Of a stretch of DNA of 64,000 nucleotides, positions 38,475-46,500 are shown one piece after another (positions within the stretch are counted from its first letter, which is position 1; each line of letters starts with the position of its first letter). The position numbers and the translations under genes were made by a program. The notes under the pieces were generated by a model. The model saw nothing but the letters and a program-made list of their open reading frames with translations. It made no database searches and was not told where the DNA came from. The stretch lies in assembly GCA_963786805.1 (NCBI GenBank), contig CAWBAK010000007.1, positions 310,001 to 374,000 of the forward strand. Reading direction: 5' to 3'. Source of the stretch: CALGFI01 sp963786805 (GTDB taxonomy: Bacteria > Actinomycetota > UBA4738 > HRBIN12).

Positions 38475-38559
38475 CCGGCGAACCGTGTCGAAAGCCACCA
38501 GTCCCGTTCGTTGTACGGGTGTCGGACGAGACGGCCCACAGGGCCGGGAAGGAGGGGTC

Positions 38560-38880
38560 ATGGCGGATTTCGTGCTTCTCTACAGCGGCGGGAAGATGCC
38601 CGAGACCGAGGAGGAGCAGGCCCAGGTGACGAAGGCCTGGACCGACTGGTACGGGAACATCGGCTCGGACCTGAAGGACGGCGGGAACCCGTTCGCCCCC
38701 GGGGTCAAGACCGTCGGCAACGACGGATCGATCACGGACGGCGCGAAGGGCTCGCCGCACACCGGTTACACGATCGTCTCCGCGGCATCGCTCGATGCCG
38801 CGACGGACGTCGCGAAGGGATCTCCAGTCCTCCAGGGTGGCGGCACCATCACCGTCTACGAGATCGTGGAGATGATGTGA
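38560..38880 (+). CDS. YCII-family protein (copy 2)
   Basis: 106 residues, paralogue of the protein at 35144 with the same length and closely matching blocks (FVLLYSGGKMPETEEEQAQV, AWTDWYGNIGSDLKDGGNPF, ASLDAATDVAKGSPVL). ATG at 38560 with a strong GGAAGGAGGGG upstream. The duplicates lie 3 kb apart with unrelated genes between, and a hairpin terminator follows this copy. Confidence 0.8.
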   Translation: MADFVLLYSGGKMPETEEEQAQVTKAWTDWYGNIGSDLKDGGNPFAPGVKTVGNDGSITDGAKGSPHTGYTIVSAASLDAATDVAKGSPVLQGGGTITVYEIVEMM

Positions 38881-38901
38881 GCCAAGCCTGACCGCACGAC
38901 G

Positions 38902-38925
38902 GGGAGGCCCCGGGAGGGGCCTCCC
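38902..38925. terminator. Perfect 10-bp hairpin between convergent YCII and LLM genes
   Basis: GGGAGGCCCC (38902-38911), loop GGGA, GGGGCCTCCC (38916-38925). It sits 22 bp after the YCII stop and 4 bp before the convergent LLM stop; likely bidirectional. Confidence 0.7.
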
Positions 38926-38928
38926 TGG

Positions 38929-39861
38929 CTACTCCGTGATCAGCGGTGCGACCCGGTCGCGGAACAGCTCGAGCTGGCGGATCGGAGGGCCGACGGGCCA
39001 CAGGAACACGCGCTGGACACCGGCGGCCGCATAGTGCGAGAGCCGCTCGGCGCACTCCTCCGCGGACGCGACGAGGAGCCGGTCGCCGAGCTCGTCTGGC
39101 GTGCGGCCGAGAGCGGGTCCCACCCACTCCTCCAGCACGCGATGGGCCTTCGCCCGGTCGTCTTCGATGTGGATCATCATCGTCACGAGCGCGTTCCCGA
39201 AGGTGTCCGGATCCTTCCCGTGAGCGGGGAGCAGCTCGCGGAGGCGCGCCGTTCCCTCGGCGAACAGCTCGGGCGTGGTGTTGTAGCCCGAGGCGAGCCA
39301 TCCGTCTCCCAACCGAGCGACCCGTCGGAGTCCGGCGTCCGATCCCCAGCTCCCGATCCAGATCGGCGGTCCTCCGTCCTGCGCGGGTCCAGGCTCCAGA
39401 CGGACGCCGCGCGTGGAGTAGAACTCGCCGTCGAACGGGTCGTCGTCCGGACGCCACAGCGCGCGCAACGCGCGGATGGCCTCATCGAACCGCGGCCACC
39501 GTTCCTCCCACGGCACCCCCGCCGCCTCGTAGTCGGGCTTGTACGAACCGGGACCGAGCCCGACGACCAGGCGTCCGCCCGACAGGAGGTCGATCGCGGC
39601 GAGCGTCTTGGCGAGCGGCACCGGCGTTCGGACGACCACGAGCGCGATCGTCGTCGCCACCGTCATGTCACCGCTCGACCCGAGCACCGAAGCCAGCGCC
39701 GTGGGCCCGTCCAGCCACGGCCGGCGATGTTGCAGATGGTCGTTGACCGACACCGCGGAGAAGCCGAGCCGGTCGGCGGTTCGCACGTACTCGGTCAGCG
39801 ACGCCGGATCGAACGGTTCCTCATCCCATGCGAGCAGTGGCAGGTGGACGCCGAACTCCAT
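38929..39861 (-). CDS. LLM-class (luciferase-like) oxidoreductase, probably F420-dependent
   Basis: 310 residues, TIM barrel: MEFGVHLPLLAWDEEPFDPA, TADRLGFSAVSVNDHLQHRR, VATTIALVVVRTPVPLAKTL and IDLLSGGRLVVGLGPGSYKP, the last being the luciferase-family phosphate-binding block. C-terminal LEEWVGPALGRTPDELGDRL and SAEECAERLSHYAAAGVQRV. ATG at 39861 is chosen over a GTG three bases earlier because of GAGGAGG spacing. F420 or FMN cofactor not resolvable. Substrate unknown. Confidence 0.82.
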   Translation of the reverse strand: MEFGVHLPLLAWDEEPFDPASLTEYVRTADRLGFSAVSVNDHLQHRRPWLDGPTALASVLGSSGDMTVATTIALVVVRTPVPLAKTLAAIDLLSGGRLVVGLGPGSYKPDYEAAGVPWEERWPRFDEAIRALRALWRPDDDPFDGEFYSTRGVRLEPGPAQDGGPPIWIGSWGSDAGLRRVARLGDGWLASGYNTTPELFAEGTARLRELLPAHGKDPDTFGNALVTMMIHIEDDRAKAHRVLEEWVGPALGRTPDELGDRLLVASAEECAERLSHYAAAGVQRVFLWPVGPPIRQLELFRDRVAPLITE

Positions 39862-39918
39862 CACGCCTCCTCAACGCCGTTGGCGTGACCTTAGTCGACC
39901 GGTCGAGCTGCTCGTCCT

Positions 39919-40266
39919 TCACGGCGCTTCGCTTCGCTCCGTCACTGCATTCAGCGCCGAGGTCGCGATCCCGAGCACTCCGAGGACGACCGCAGCAACG
40001 GGCGCGCCGGCGAACCACAGGGCGACGGCCGAGAGCACGAACAGGTCGATCTCGACGGAGACACGCACCGGTATCGAGACGGGGCGTCTCGCTTTCGGGG
40101 AGACGAACGTGGCCCAGATCGCCGCCGCCAGCGTCGGCGCGCCGAGTCCGAGCACCCACGCGAGGGCGCCGTCGACGGCCGTGAACCCCCAGTAGGCGAG
40201 CGCGACCAGCATGCCGAGCTCGCACAGGAACCGCACCGTGAGGACGACCCCTCGCACGCCGCTCAT
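39919..40266 (-). CDS. YrdB/DUF2568-family membrane protein
   Basis: 115 residues, four hydrophobic helices (TVRFLCELGMLVALAYWGFT, LGLGAPTLAAAIWATFVSPK, VEIDLFVLSAVALWFAGAP, VVLGVLGIATSALNAV). The FLCELGMLVALAYWGF and WATFVSPKA motifs are those of the YrdB family; function unknown. ATG at 40266. Confidence 0.72.
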   Translation of the reverse strand: MSGVRGVVLTVRFLCELGMLVALAYWGFTAVDGALAWVLGLGAPTLAAAIWATFVSPKARRPVSIPVRVSVEIDLFVLSAVALWFAGAPVAAVVLGVLGIATSALNAVTERSEAP

Positions 40267-40386
40267 CACCGACCTCTCGCACCGATCACCGCTGAAGATC
40301 CTGACCGAGATCGACCGGAAACCTGCGAAGCCGGATACACGTCCCGTCCGTAGACCTTTCATACGCCGACCCCGAAGGAGGCCCGC

Positions 40387-40854
40387 ATGGGGCACGGACG
40401 GATGAAGCTCCTCGCGATCGTGGCGACCTTCCCTCTGGTCGTCGCGGCATGCTCGAACGGCGACGAGACGAACGGCGGCGCCGATGACGAGCCCGACCAG
40501 GCCGCCGAAGCCGTCGTCGCCGTGGAGGATTCCGATCTCGGGCAGATCGTCGTGGACGGCGAGGGGCGAACGCTCTACGTGTTCCTCGTCGACAAGGGCA
40601 CCGAGAGCACCTGCTACGACGAGTGCGAGGCGAACTGGCCGCCACTCACCGTGGAGGGCGATCCCACCGGCGACGGTGTCGACGCATCGCTCCTCGGCAC
40701 GACCGAGCGTGAGGACGGATCGACGCAGGTGACCCTGGACGGGCACCCGCTCTACTACTTCGCCGAGGACGAGACGGCCGACGATGTCAACGGCCAAGGT
40801 ATGGGAGACGTCTGGTACGTCGTTTCGCCCGAAGGGGAGGCGATCACCGCGTAG
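40387..40854 (+). CDS. Secreted lipoprotein of the COG4315 repeat family
   Basis: 155 residues. Signal peptide MKLLAIVATFPLVVA with lipobox VAAC; mature acidic linker EVDETNGG-type, then two copies of the small beta unit: DLGQIVVDGEGRTLYVFLVD with STCYDECEANWPPLTVEGDP, and STQVTLDGHPLYYFAEDETA with DDVNGQGMGDVWYVVSPEG. The CYDECxxxWPP and GQGxGxxWYVV motifs define predicted lipoproteins of unknown role, sometimes linked to electron transfer or envelope stress. ATG at 40387 with GAAGGAGG upstream. Confidence 0.82.
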   Translation: MGHGRMKLLAIVATFPLVVAACSNGDETNGGADDEPDQAAEAVVAVEDSDLGQIVVDGEGRTLYVFLVDKGTESTCYDECEANWPPLTVEGDPTGDGVDASLLGTTEREDGSTQVTLDGHPLYYFAEDETADDVNGQGMGDVWYVVSPEGEAITA

Positions 40855-40929
40855 CCGAGCGCTCGGAGAGCGAACGGCTCGGGGTACGTCTTCGGCTTCA
40901 ACATCGCCAGCGCCTCCACCTCGAGCAGC

Positions 40930-41754
40930 TCATCCAGGCTTGCCGTCGAACACCTCCTTCGGTCTCCGTGCCTTCGCGATCACGCTCACCGCGACCGTCG
41001 GCTGACGGTCCGGAGGGATCAGCTGGCGCATCAGGTCGATGAGGGCCTGCGTGAAGAGCGGATAGAGCGCCGCCTGTTCGACACCGTAGGGGATGCGCTC
41101 GCCGATCCACACCTCCGTGAACCCCATCTTCTCGATCTTCGCGGCGAAGGCACGCTCCGCCAGGGCTCCGGACACTCACCCCGCCCACGCTGCGTCGTTC
41201 GTCTGGAGCTCGGTCGGAAGCTCGTCGTTGACCGTGAGGTCCGCCACGGAGAGCCTCCCACCGGGTCGAAGGACCCGGTGGATCTCGGCGAGCACCCGGG
41301 ACTTCCGCGGCGAGAGGTTGATCACCCCGTTCGAGATCACGACGTCGACCGATGCGTCCGGCAGCGGGATGTCTTCCATCTCTCCACGAACGAACTCGGT
41401 CCACTCCGCCACACCGGCATCCTGTGCGTGGCCTCGCGCGCGCTCGCACATCTCCTCGAGCAGGTCGAGACCGATCGCTCGTCCCGTCGGGCCCACGGCT
41501 CGCGCCGCCAAGATCGTGTCGATCCCCGCCCCGCATCCCAGGTCGAGGACGGTCTCGCCGGGCTGAAGAGCGGCGTGACGAACGGGGTTCCCCACGCCGA
41601 GCGCCCAGTCGACTGCGGAAGGCGGCAGGGCGTCCAACTCGGCATCGGAGTACAGACGCTGCGCCGCAGGGCGACCGGCTCCGGCGTCGATGCCGGCGTA
41701 CGCCTTGCGGACGACCTCCTTGATCTCGCTTTGGAAGAGCAGATCCTCCGGCAC
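40930..41754 (-). CDS. ArsM-like SAM-dependent methyltransferase with in-frame TGA: candidate selenoprotein
   Basis: 274 residues if the TGA at 41178-41176 (codon 193) is read through. N-terminal part: SEIKEVVRKAYAGI, YSDAELDALPPSAVDWALGV, SAM-binding ETVLDLGCGAGIDTILAARA, and IPLPDASVDVVISNGVINL then VLRPGGRLSVADL. The TGA falls in AWAG-U-VSGAL, exactly where ArsM-type enzymes have their conserved substrate-binding Cys (AWAGC-(V/I)-(A/S)-GAL). The same frame then continues with family sequence AERAFAAKIEKMGFTEVWIG to a TGA at 40930. Of the other arsenite ligands, the LGCGNP cysteine is Val here and none is seen near the C-terminus, so arsenite may not be the substrate. GTG at 41754 with GGAAGGAG upstream. 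Third gene of an ECF sigma / anti-sigma operon. Read conventionally, the product would stop at 192 residues. Confidence 0.7.
41143..41161 (-). promoter_or_regulatory. bSECIS-like hairpin downstream of the in-frame TGA
   Basis: On the minus strand, 14 nt after the TGA, GGCGGA (41161-41156) pairs fully with TTCGCC (41148-41143), including one G-U pair, around the loop GCGTGCC; a U-G pair can extend the base. The loop begins 20 nt after UGA and its first base is G, meeting the published bacterial SECIS consensus (loop 16-37 nt from UGA, G among the first two loop bases). GC-rich coding DNA can form such hairpins by chance. Confidence 0.45.
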
Positions 41755-41793
41755 GTCGCTCCTTCCCTCTCTTTGGCTCCAGCTCTTGGCCGC

Positions 41794-42030
41794 CTACAGC
41801 TCTTGGACGAACCGCTCCAGACGTTCCTTGACGTGAGCGGGGATCTCCTCGACCTCATGCGAGGCGAGGAAGGTCTGGAGCTCTTTGGCGAATTCCAGCT
41901 CGCCGCAGCACCGACGGCAGAAGGCGAGGTGTCCATCTACCTTGGCCTGGTCCTCGGGCGAAAGGACGTTGTCGAGGTAGTGCCAGAGTTGGCGGACGGC
42001 TTCGGAGCACGGGATCACGCGCTCGCTCAT
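41794..42030 (-). CDS. Zinc-binding anti-sigma factor (zf-HC2, RsrA-like)
   Basis: 78 residues. MSERVIPCSEAVRQLWHYLD and DGHLAFCRRCCGELEFAKEL give the H-x3-C-x2-C zinc motif of ZAS anti-sigma factors, with an extra Cys right after it and one at position 8. In RsrA-type proteins oxidation of these cysteines releases zinc and frees the sigma factor. ATG at 42030 overlaps the sigma stop (ATGA), the standard coupling for such pairs. Confidence 0.85.
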   Translation of the reverse strand: MSERVIPCSEAVRQLWHYLDNVLSPEDQAKVDGHLAFCRRCCGELEFAKELQTFLASHEVEEIPAHVKERLERFVQEL

Positions 42031-42608
42031 CCCGACCCACTCCCCTGGAGCAGATCCACTTCTTGCGCGTAGGTCCACAGCTCGCGCTCGAAGAGCTTCC
42101 GCCCGCGGTGCAGACGAGCGAGCACGGTTCCCAACGGCGCGTGGAGCATCCTTGCGACCTCCTTCGTGGCGAACCCATGGATGTATCGGAGGACGAGCGG
42201 CACACGGTAGATCTCGGGCATCCGTTTCAACACCTCGTAGACGTCCTCTCGGCCGAACGAGAGGAGGAAGTCCAGATGCAACGAATCGGAATATGGGAGC
42301 GGGTCCTCGTCGGCGATGGTGCGATAGAGAGAGAAGTCGTCGATATCGTCCACCGGCACCTCCTCGACGCGCCGCGCGTCCTTCCGCAGCCCGTCGCGGA
42401 ACGTGTTCACCAGGATCGTCTGGAGCCAGCGACCTCCCGCCTCCGGCGCGCTGAGTGAGTCGAACGACCGGAAGGCGCGCATCAGGCATTCCTGCACCAG
42501 GTCCTCGGCTCCGTCGCCGACCAGCCGTCGCGCGAGCGAGTACAGGCGGGGGAGCTGAACGAGGGCCATGGCCTCGAAGGCATCCTTCTGTGTCGTCGTG
42601 CTCTCCAC
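42027..42608 (-). CDS. ECF-family RNA polymerase sigma factor
   Basis: 193 residues. Region 2: LVQLPRLYSLARRLVGDGAE, DLVQECLMRAFRSFDSLSA, WLQTILVNTFRDGLRKDARR; region 4: MPEIYRVPLVLRYIHGFATK, EVARMLHAPLGTVLARLHRG, KLFERELWTYA. The nearest general group is SigR/SigH-like, in line with the ZAS partner. GTG at 42608 behind GGGAAG. First gene of the operon with the anti-sigma factor and the ArsM-like methyltransferase; autoregulation is usual for the class. Confidence 0.9.
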   Translation of the reverse strand: MESTTTQKDAFEAMALVQLPRLYSLARRLVGDGAEDLVQECLMRAFRSFDSLSAPEAGGRWLQTILVNTFRDGLRKDARRVEEVPVDDIDDFSLYRTIADEDPLPYSDSLHLDFLLSFGREDVYEVLKRMPEIYRVPLVLRYIHGFATKEVARMLHAPLGTVLARLHRGRKLFERELWTYAQEVDLLQGSGSG

Positions 42609-42682
42609 GCGCTTCCCGCTCCCGCCGTCGATCGTCCGCGATGAAGGCTCTCGAGGGTAAGGACGTACCCGAAGATGAAGGT

Positions 42683-42706
42683 ATTGCATCCGGTTCGCGA
42701 CGCAAT
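42683..42706. promoter_or_regulatory. Dyad in the divergent promoter of the ECF operon
   Basis: ATTGCATC (42683-42690), 8-bp spacer, GACGCAAT (42699-42706): inverted repeat with one mismatch in eight. It lies midway between the sigma gene (-) and the small membrane protein (+). Possible operator for a dimeric regulator; a palindrome TACCGGTA lies at 42731. I could not fix convincing ECF -35/-10 boxes. Confidence 0.3.
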
Positions 42707-42780
42707 GCCGGCGTCGTACGGCCCGTCTCTTACCGGTAGAGGGTCCGACGCGACCACGGATGGAGAGGGAAGGAGGAGCG

Positions 42781-43281
42781 ATGGCGACCACAACCGTTGA
42801 CGGCACCCATGCCACATCCCAGGAAGGCGCTATGCGCCTGGGGACGTGGCTCATGGGGGCCGCTGCCATCGGGTTTATCGGATACGCGGTGCTATTCCTG
42901 GTCCGGAACTTCACGGACTCCTTCCTCGAGCTCGGGATCGGGCCGAACGAGGTGGACGTGGGCAAGGAGCAGATCACGGCGTTCAGCCCGTCGCTGTTCC
43001 ACTACATCGGCCACCTGCACATCGCCGTGGCCGGCTTCATCGCCGCGACCGGGATCGCCGTGCTGTTTCTGCTCCGGTACGTCCGCCGGGGGGATCTGTT
43101 CGCCTGGGTGGGCGCGGTCGCGGCGCCGGTCACCGCGCTCGCCATCGCTCTGCCGGCGCACTACCCGAACTCGTTCGACACGCTCGGGCACCTCGGCCTG
43201 ATCTATCTCGCGGTCGTGATCTTCGTGGTCGGAGCACTGGTCGCGCTCCGTGGGATCCGCGCGCAGCGACGGGCATCCTAG
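42781..43281 (+). CDS. Four-helix membrane protein of unknown function
   Basis: 166 residues. Hydrophobic helices: LMGAAAIGFIGYAVLFLV, LFHYIGHLHIAVAGFIAATG then IAVLFLLRYV, LFAWVGAVAAPVTALAIALP, LGLIYLAVVIFVVGALVAL. Histidines at the HYIGHLHIAV helix and in PAHYPNSFDTLGHLGL could bind haem or metal. ATG at 42781 directly after GAAGGAGGAGCG. Divergent from the ECF operon and followed 17 bp later by a cysteine-rich peptide; possibly in the same regulon. Confidence 0.7.
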   Translation: MATTTVDGTHATSQEGAMRLGTWLMGAAAIGFIGYAVLFLVRNFTDSFLELGIGPNEVDVGKEQITAFSPSLFHYIGHLHIAVAGFIAATGIAVLFLLRYVRRGDLFAWVGAVAAPVTALAIALPAHYPNSFDTLGHLGLIYLAVVIFVVGALVALRGIRAQRRAS

Positions 43282-43298
43282 GGTTGGGAAGGACGACG

Positions 43299-43466
43299 AT
43301 GGAGTGTCCCAAGTGTGGAGGCCCAACCGCCGGATGGAAGTGCGCGATCTGCGGCGCGGAATCCGATGAGCACAACGTCAACCACGTGCACGCCGGCTCG
43401 GACCGCTACTGCACGCTGCTCTGTCAAGGTTGTGGCGAGGCGGACGTGCAATGCACGTGCGCGTGA
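43299..43466 (+). CDS. 55-residue cysteine-rich zinc-ribbon-like peptide
   Basis: MECPKCGGPTAGWKCAICGA gives two CxxC pairs 12 residues apart, a compact zinc ribbon; a second half has NHVHAGSDRYCTLLCQGCGE and CTCA, with five more cysteines and two histidines. Nine cysteines in 55 residues. ATG at 43299 with GGGAAGGA upstream. Not recognised as a known family. Its place beside a thiol-type ECF locus suggests metal handling or redox, but that is inference. Confidence 0.65.
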   Translation: MECPKCGGPTAGWKCAICGAESDEHNVNHVHAGSDRYCTLLCQGCGEADVQCTCA

Positions 43467-43549
43467 ATCGTTCTCACTCGTGGGGCACGCGATCTTCCCG
43501 CTTCGCGGCTCCGGCTGGATGACGGAAGCAGGGGTGGAATAATCGCTGC

Positions 43550-46500
43550 GTGGACGGCGATCCGGACGACCAGCGACGGGACGATGCCACGCAACGTGCT
43601 CAGATCAGGACCTTTCTGATCGCGGATGTCCGTGGCTACACCCTCTTTACGCAAGAGCGCGGCGACGAGGCCGCGGCGAAGCTCGCAGCGAAGTTCGCCG
43701 ACATCGCCCGCGACGGCGTCGAGGGTCGCGGTGGCGTCCTGCTCGAGTTGCGCGGCGACGAGGCGCTCTGCGTCTTCTCGTCGGCGCGTGATGCGATCCG
43801 CGCCGCCGTCGAACTCCAGCAACGGTTCGTCGACGAGACGATCGACCAGCCGGACGTCCCGCTCACGGTCGGCATCGGGCTCGACGCCGGCGAGGCCGTC
43901 CCGGTTCAGGGCGGCTACCGGGGTGGCGCGCTGAACCTGGCCGCCCGACTCTGCGGACAGGCCCGCGCCGGCGAGATCCTCGCTTCACGCGAGGTCACGC
44001 ATCTTGCGCGGCGCGTCGACGGCGTTCGGTACGTGGATCGCGGCGTCCTGTCGTTGAAGGGGCTCTCGGACTCCGTCGCCGTCGTCCGTGTCGAGTCCGA
44101 GGACGGCGACGCCGTCGAGCGACTGCGCCCGTTCGGGCCGCCCCCTCCCCCGAGGCGGAGGATCACGCCGCGTTGGGCGATCCTCGCCGGGGTCGCCCTC
44201 GTCGTGGCGCTCATCGCGATCTCGATCCCCTTGCTCCGATCCGACGATGGCAGCGTGGGCGCGGAAACGAACTCGATCGCCCGGATGAACACCGAAGACG
44301 GACGCCTTGAGTTCTCGACCGCGCTCGGCCATCGCCCGGGCGCGAGTGCGATCGGGCTGGGGAGCCTCTGGGTCGCCGAGCCCGACCGCGGGTTCGTGAC
44401 CCGCCTGGACCTTCAAAACGGCTCGGTCACCGACACGATCCGGGTCGGCAACTCGCCGTCGGGCATCGCGGTCGGCGAGGGCTCGGTGTGGGTGACGAAT
44501 GCGGGCGACGGCACGGTGAGCCGGATCGACGCCGAGACGAACGAGGTCAGCGATGAACTCCCCGCCGGCTCGGGACCGTCGGGGATCGCGGTCGGTGGCG
44601 GCGCCTTATGGGTCGCCGACGCGATCGGGTCCGAGCTCTTGAGGATCGACCCGACGACGGGCGAGAGGCAAGCCGTCCCGTTGGCCGGCCAGCCTTCCGG
44701 CGTGGCCTACACCACCAGCGGCGTCTGGGTCACGTTCGCGCCGGGGGGCATCGCGCGGGTCGACCCTGCGAACGCGAACGTGACGCTCTCGCAGAGCGTC
44801 GGTGGCGGTCCGACGGCGGTGCTCCCCGCGTTCGATTCGATCTGGGTGGCGAACCACCTCGATGGCACCGTCACTCGTTTGGATCCGGCCACCGGGCGGG
44901 CGCAGGCGGTGATCCCGGTGGGAGACGGTGCGAACGCGCTCGCCGCCGCGGCCGGGATGGTCTGGGTCGTGAGCGAGTTCGACGACACCGTGACCGCGGT
45001 CGATCCGGAGGCCAACGCCGTCGACCGGATCGTTCCCTTGGGTGGGTCAGCCGCGTCCGTCACGGCCGAGGGCGATGCCGTGTGGCTGGCCGTCGGCGCA
45101 TCGGCCGCCGAGCACCGCGGCGGGACGCTGACCATCTCGTCCGGCAAACCGGCACTCACCTCGCTCGATCCGGCCGTCGTGTACAGCGCGATCGGGTGGC
45201 AGATCCTTTCGATCACGAACGACGGGCTCCTCGCCTTCAAGAAGGTCGGTGGCCCGGACGGCGCCACGCTCGTCCCCGATCTGGCTTCGGCGCTCCCACA
45301 GGTGTCTCCTGACGGACTGAGCTACCGGTTCCCGCTTCGCGAGGGGATGCGGTATTCAACCGGAGATCCCGTACGTCCCGAGGACTTCCGGCACGGCCTC
45401 GAACGAGCCTTTTCGGTGAGCCGCGACGCCACGGCGCTCATGCGAGCGATCGACGGCGCGCGCGAATGCCATGCGGAGCCGGCCGCCTGTGACCTCTCCG
45501 GGTCCGTCATCGTCGATGACGAGGCCGTGACCATCCATCTCGCGCGCCCGGACCCGGACATGCCCTTCAAGCTCACGCTGCCCTTCGCGTACCCCGTGCC
45601 GGCCGGGACGCCCATGGAGGACCAGGGCATGGACCCCGTCCCGGCGACGGGGCCGTACATGATCGAGTCCGCCGGCGGCGACGGCTTCGAGCTGGTGCGC
45701 AACCCGGCCTTCCGCGAATGGTCGCGCGCCGCGCAGCCGGACGGGTTCGTGGACGCGATCTCATGGCGATTCGAGGAGGATCTTGCGAGCGCGTTCGATC
45801 GGCTCAGGGCCGGCGAGGTCGACTGGATGTCCGAACCGCCGGAGCCCGAGGACGTTGCCGCGCTCCAGGCATCCCATCCGAACCAGGTCGTGTTGTCGCC
45901 GCTCCCGTTCACGCACTACGTCGGTCTCGACCTCCGCACGGAGCCGTTCGACGACGAGCGCGTGCGGCAGGCGCTGAACTACGCGATCGACCGGGAAGAG
46001 ATCGTCGACCTGCTCGGCGCTGCGACGAGCTGGCGCCCGACGTGCCAGATCTTCCCGCCCAACTTCCCGGGCTACGAACCGTTCTGTCCGTACACGCTCG
46101 AGCCGGAGAGTGGCGTGTGGTCGGCGCCGGATCTCGATCGCGCGCGAGCGTTGATCGACGAGGCCGGCGCGACCGGGACGAAGGTCACCGTCTGGATCAA
46201 CGACGACCCGACGATCGACGCCGAGATCCCGCCCGAACGGGTCGATGTCATGGCGTACGTCGTCGAGGTCCTCGACGATCTCGGATTGCGGGCGGACCTG
46301 AAGGTCGTGCACCGCACCGATGAGTACGCCGGCGCAGTCTTCGCCGGCGACCCGCAGGCGTACCTCTTCGGATGGGCCCCGGACTACCCGCGTGCGAGCC
46401 AGTTCATCGATCTACTGTTCCGGTGCGACGTAGTATTCAATGTGTCGGGCCTGTGCAACGAGAGCCTCGACGCCCGGATCGATGAAGCGCTCCGCCTCGA

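Noticed and set aside
42609..42780. ECF-type promoter (GAACC / GTAC) upstream of the sigma gene
   Set aside because: The best pair has a spacer of about 22 bp, too long for known ECF promoters; only the dyad is reported.
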